DNA from: Candidatus Firestoneibacteriota bacterium
GTDB taxonomy: Bacteria > Oederibacteriota > JAAXVQ01 > JAUVAV01
Assembly (NCBI GenBank): GCA_030635415.1
Contig: DAOVYW010000114.1
Location: 1-7,689, forward strand
Reading direction: 5' to 3'
DNA: 7,689 nucleotides
Both the position numbers and the translations under genes were made by a program. Below, one piece after another: positions 5,301 through 7,689 of this stretch. Below the pieces are notes generated by a model. It was given only the letters and a program-made list of their open reading frames with translations, was not told where the DNA came from and did not search any database. Positions within the stretch are counted from its first letter, which is position 1; every line of letters starts with the position of its first letter.

Positions 5301-7689
5301 GCACTCTAACATCTTTGTCGTTTTTAAGCATATCCATATATATTGCAAATGCCACAGGAAAAAAATCCTGGAGCATTGATGGATGGTCTGTTTCTTTCCT
5401 CGCTTCCACATAAAGATCTATTACAATAGTAGCTTCGATGTCACGCTCTATTTCTCCACCTATCCCATAGTACATTCCCAATGCAGCTCCTCTTATCTTC
5501 CATGTATCCTCCGTGCCTTGGTTGTTTATATTTTCACTTACATCACGATAGTCTATATATCCCCGGAGTTCATCCAGTTCATCCTTCACTTCCCCTTCTT
5601 TCGGAAATTCACCCGCGACTTGAGTCTTTTGCATAATCGCAGCGCCCAGTTCGATTATTCTCCTTATATTCTCATCCGCGATATCATTTATGCCCCATTG
5701 CTTTAGTGCCTGCCCCACCTTTTCAATTTGATTAGCTTCAGTTTTGGCTTTATCCAAAAGTTGTATAAGGCCTGCGGGATTATAAGTTGCCATGTTTTCC
5801 AATTCCTGGCGCGACAGCGCCCAGACCTCTTCCTCACGCTCCATCTCTTTTATCTCTCCATATATCGCATGCTTCATTGCCTCAATTAATCGCGCTGAAT
5901 ATTCCATGCGGGTCGTGTCGTTTTCTAATATGGGATGATGAATTGGTAGTATTTTCGAATCCAGCAGGGCGGCTAAGCGAAATCGCTTCGGGTCTATCTT
6001 GAATATGTTTTCTTCAATGTCCTTTTTCTTTTTGTCATCAACTTCATTTTCATAAATCTTTTTAAACATTTCTGCCCCGTCAAAACCCAGATACCCTCTC
6101 TCTATTTGAATCCTAATGGCTTCAACTATACCACTTGCATCCATTTCACCGCTTGCTATCTCCTCGGCTAAATAATCCAGTATCTCCGGCCGAATCTGCT
6201 TAAAAACACCGCTATATAAATTAGTGTCTGCAATTACGTTTTCCATATATGTGTGTTTTGACTCTACTGCATTTTTTGCAATTTCGCACATGTTTATAAT
6301 AAGTGATTTTAAATTTTTATCGTTATCCGTATGCGCTGCATTTGGTTTTCCCAACTCCGCTTTTATTCTTTTCCTATCCGCTCCCAGTTCCCACAAAGCC
6401 CAATAAAACACTGTGTTTGCGGAATCCTTGTCCAATTTATCCCGTATTTTTCCAATTGTTTCTTTTTTATCTTTAGGTTTTACGATTTTTTTCAGCGCTT
6501 TAACCGCGGCTAGACGTAATTCCCAACCAAACTTCACGTCGCTTGCATCCATGCATTCCAACAGGTATTTCACAACTCGGTCATATTCTTTGGAGTTTTG
6601 GATTATTTTTGCTTTATCACCGGCTAATTCCATATGAGATATTGCATGGTGTAAAACCGATTTTTTATTGATTAAATTTCCTATAAACTCTTCTATGTTT
6701 TTATCATTTATCGATCCCCCATATCTTTTCTTTTGGTTCTCTAAATTGAATAATCTTATCACTACTTGCAAATCAAGATTCTCCAACCTTAATGTATGCG
6801 TTAATGCCGCAATATAATCACGCGTTTCTTTATCCATGCTATCCCACATCTCATCCCAGGCATCCAGAATTAGCACTTGTTCTTCTTTGCTATCTGATCG
6901 CGTAAATTCATCAATCATATATCCGCTTATTTTTTTTCTATGTTCCTCAGCCTCTTCAAAATTATGCATCTGCGCCAGGGCGCGAAACACCTCTTGAGTA
7001 ATATATTCATTAGAGCTATTATCATGTTTTATCGACCTTTGAGCATTATCAATAATTCCTCCTAATTCCCCGGGAATATCAGTCGATCGAGCTCTGATTT
7101 CTTCGTCGTTTTTAAGCATATCCATATATATTGGAAACGCCACAGGAAAATAATCCCGGAGCATTGATAAGAAAACGTCTGTCTCCAGCTCTTCTTTAAA
7201 GGCAATATTTGAAACAATAAAACGCAATTCCTGGTTATTTATTTTCCCGCCTATCCCATAGTACATTCCCAGTGCAGCGGCTCTTATCTCCCATACATTT
7301 TTAGCATGGCTGACGTTTCTATTTGCAATATTCGGAGCAGCATAGTTTAAATATCCCCGGAGGTCTCCCAATTCCCCCGCCCCTTCTTTTGGAAATTCAC
7401 CCCAAACTTGAGTCTTTTGCATAATCGCAGCGCCTAGTTCGATTATTTCCCTTATATTTTTATCCGCGATATCATTTATGCCCCACTGCGCCACCAGGGA
7501 TTTCCTTTCATCCTCGGTTAATTCCCTTCCCTCTGGCTTCGGCTTCAATGCCATAATCCGCGTCACAATGTCATTTATCTTCTGCGCGCCTTGGGCCTCC
7601 ATTTGCTCCGCAATCTTTTGCTTCTCGGCTTGCAGGGCCGCGATTTTACTGTCTATTTCTTCTTGTGTCCGACTTTTAAAAGGCCGTTC
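2314..7689 (-). CDS. Giant duplicated-module alpha-helical protein with a C-terminal membrane segment (5' end beyond window)
   Basis: I do not recognise this gene. The frame is open for 1791 codons from the right edge (codon 1 at 7689-7687) to TAG at 2316-2314. The Met at 7602 is preceded by 29 open codons and lacks a well-spaced ribosome binding site, so the start is probably outside the window. Counting from the edge: a charged, coiled-coil-like segment (1-65); module copy 1 (68-616); a linker (617-663); module copy 2 (664-1210); a charged helical region (1211-1395); hydrophobic stretches at 1422-1434 and 1442-1464; and a C-terminal region (1465-1791) of unknown fold. The modules contain HEAT-like helices such as LRLAAVKALKKI, suggesting an alpha-solenoid scaffold. 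No catalytic motif, signal peptide (the true N-terminus is unseen) or Walker motif was found. The modules are AT-rich while the flanks and linker are not. Membrane attachment near the C-terminus is inferred. Confidence 0.85.
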   Translation of the reverse strand, partial: ERPFKSRTQEEIDSKIAALQAEKQKIAEQMEAQGAQKINDIVTRIMALKPKPEGRELTEDERKSLVAQWGINDIADKNIREIIELGAAIMQKTQVWGEFPKEGAGELGDLRGYLNYAAPNIANRNVSHAKNVWEIRAAALGMYYGIGGKINNQELRFIVSNIAFKEELETDVFLSMLRDYFPVAFPIYMDMLKNDEEIRARSTDIPGELGGIIDNAQRSIKHDNSSNEYITQEVFRALAQMHNFEEAEEHRKKISGYMIDEFTRSDSKEEQVLILDAWDEMWDSMDKETRDYIAALTHTLRLENLDLQVVIRLFNLENQKKRYGGSINDKNIEEFIGNLINKKSVLHHAISHMELAGDKAKIIQNSKEYDRVVKYLLECMDASDVKFGWELRLAAVKALKKIVKPKDKKETIGKIRDKLDKDSANTVFYWALWELGADRKRIKAELGKPNAAHTDNDKNLKSLIINMCEIAKNAVESKHTYMENVIADTNLYSGVFKQIRPEILDYLAEEIASGEMDASGIVEAIRIQIERGYLGFDGAEMFKKIYENEVDDKKKKDIEENIFKIDPKRFRLAALLDSKILPIHHPILENDTTRMEYSARLIEAMKHAIYGEIKEMEREEEVWALSRQELENMATYNPAGLIQLLDKAKTEANQIEKVGQALKQWGINDIADENIRRIIELGAAIMQKTQVAGEFPKEGEVKDELDELRGYIDYRDVSENINNQGTEDTWKIRGAALGMYYGIGGEIERDIEATIVIDLYVEARKETDHPSMLQDFFPVAFAIYMDMLKNDKDVRVRFDKLLPEQIETIIDNAEESIENDESLNGYIAQEVFRALAQLHNLTKIPEYRKKITNHMIYGFVHLDNKETRMAILDAWDAMWDSMDKKMCDDIVGLAEEVSSPPYDFQGLIRLFKLTNKRDKYEGSINDENKNEFIKNLTDKGLYFFDVISHMELAGDNAEIIHNPEDYDKVMKYLLGCMADSNLDWKLRLAAVKTLVKIGKPEKKEKEKVINKIWDKLDKDSANTVFYWALWELGADRRRIEEEVKKPINSPTNSDNDLRSIIIALCKMPDSTGVLKYPYIENLIKNSSKNDFRQIRPEILDYLAEEILSDKKTSGKYIEKVIEQVASGKLGHDGLEMLKKIYENEVAKAKKEYMEKVITEKYPDGYLSFLPDSEILPVKKDILKNSKSRMEYSARLIEAMKQAIDGKLEGMGPGEGAGQELEDIKQMLEVLPPARQEVVSHVNYGKLWREYAQAVENGDKEKKRTQYWRLIQGISAANTLETAQDLQNMYLYLLQRKKVKTADLESTPEILPEKYQITEITREIREQLTRMQSRMEEALDEAVNKTDDPAEKARLENIKAKLLRQEFIAPLKSSSAKKRIGFRFSWAERKKLEKVLKNKSGKTYRVAPALSEGNNVNLENGRVFGVAIIGILPWLQESTVSGLYLSGAILALLAYWGVNLIIPAIKSRISKNALSRAERGIKASDKFMQIIPSEIQYPPNANILKSRFWVFKHWPQLRVAMIGIMAAWPGRARLTSDTANDAKHDLAQRVLGSLAPNEPALRDILNAQSIELRRLPENIGWGQYLIGLVGQKWMEREGTLITVYLPTKLCDEYEKTAGQSNSIPGRLVSQLMAYMGERYYSGIYTNIHKAEGLLKTVKSDPVLARQFNPRTLDGLRLQNALEQLARGQTPEAVQRLGWVVLRALTLTKAENQPVEQRLLSMLEKVDPRNSIKVEVNSLSGKTYQLRLPAVILEKRSLYWLLRQKYPEGIAIIENKRLKLPEIDLRKYISQAA
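3298..3426 (-). other. Predicted membrane segment(s) of the giant protein
   Basis: Residues 1422-1434 (VFGVAIIGILPWL) and 1442-1464 (LYLSGAILALLAYWGVNLIIPAI) are hydrophobic. The second is long enough to cross a membrane; the first is short, so this is either a helical hairpin or one crossing plus an interfacial stretch. Basic residues follow (KSR, 1465-1467). It is the only strong membrane candidate in the visible part, placing the duplicated modules on its N-terminal side. Confidence 0.6.
4060..5700 (-). repeat. Coding tandem repeat, module copy 2 (about 547 residues)
   Basis: Encodes residues 664-1210, the second copy of the module, separated from copy 1 by a 47-residue linker. It carries all the landmarks listed for copy 1. 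Conservation is patchy: a 42-base stretch at 4372-4413 is identical to 6157-6198, while other parts have diverged with small in-frame indels. Neither copy contains a stop or frameshift, so both appear to be under selection. Confidence 0.9.
5842..7488 (-). repeat. Coding tandem repeat, module copy 1 (about 549 residues)
   Basis: Encodes residues 68-616 of the giant protein, from QWGINDIAD to the Met after AIYGEIKE. It aligns end to end with copy 2 at an offset of 1788 bases at the start and 1782 near the end, always in frame. Shared landmarks in order include ELGAAIMQKTQV, ALGMYYGIGG, IYMDMLKND, QEVFRALAQ, ILDAWD.MWDSMDK, ISHMELAGD, LRLAAVK, SANTVFYWALWELGADR, QIRPEILDYLAEEI and MEYSARLIEAMK. 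By eye roughly half the positions are identical; the figure was not computed. Confidence 0.9.

Noticed and set aside
2486..6637. Plus-strand short open frames opposite the giant gene
   Set aside because: All are short, lack ribosome binding sites of note and show no homology that I recognise; the minus-strand frame is intact with internal protein repeats.

Overview
The window reads as chromosomal DNA from an uncultured or poorly studied bacterium. No taxon can be fixed from the sequence alone. A folP–cdaA–YbbR gene order, a giant unrecognised alpha-helical protein and short palindromic repeats between genes would fit a candidate-phylum lineage such as Omnitrophota, but that is a guess.

Layout. 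Positions 1-105 hold a 20-bp palindrome of a widespread short intergenic repeat type and the ribosome binding site of the first gene. Positions 106-2201 are a tight plus-strand operon: folP (dihydropteroate synthase), overlapping by 16 bases with cdaA (membrane diadenylate cyclase making c-di-AMP), followed with no gap by a short single-pass membrane protein with one YbbR domain (a minimal CdaR-like partner of the cyclase). The glmM gene that often follows this cluster in other bacteria is not present. Positions 2198-2317 are a convergent intergenic stretch filled by three related GTAG-headed palindromes. Two form an inverted, tail-to-tail pair that looks like a REP/BIME arrangement. The outer two palindromes contribute the TAG stop codons of both flanking genes.

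Positions 2314-7689 (minus strand) are one open frame of 1791 codons that runs off the right edge, so its true start lies outside the window. It encodes a giant protein that I do not recognise. Its parts in order are: an N-terminal coiled-coil-like segment; two tandem copies of a module of about 548 residues, rich in helices and HEAT-like in places; a charged helical linker; a hydrophobic hairpin or single membrane helix; and a C-terminal region of about 330 residues. The two modules are much more AT-rich than the parts around and between them.

The operon links folate synthesis and c-di-AMP signalling. Nothing in the sequence ties the giant protein to it functionally, and the two transcription units only converge. 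The two things most worth following are the duplicated giant protein and the REP-like cluster.
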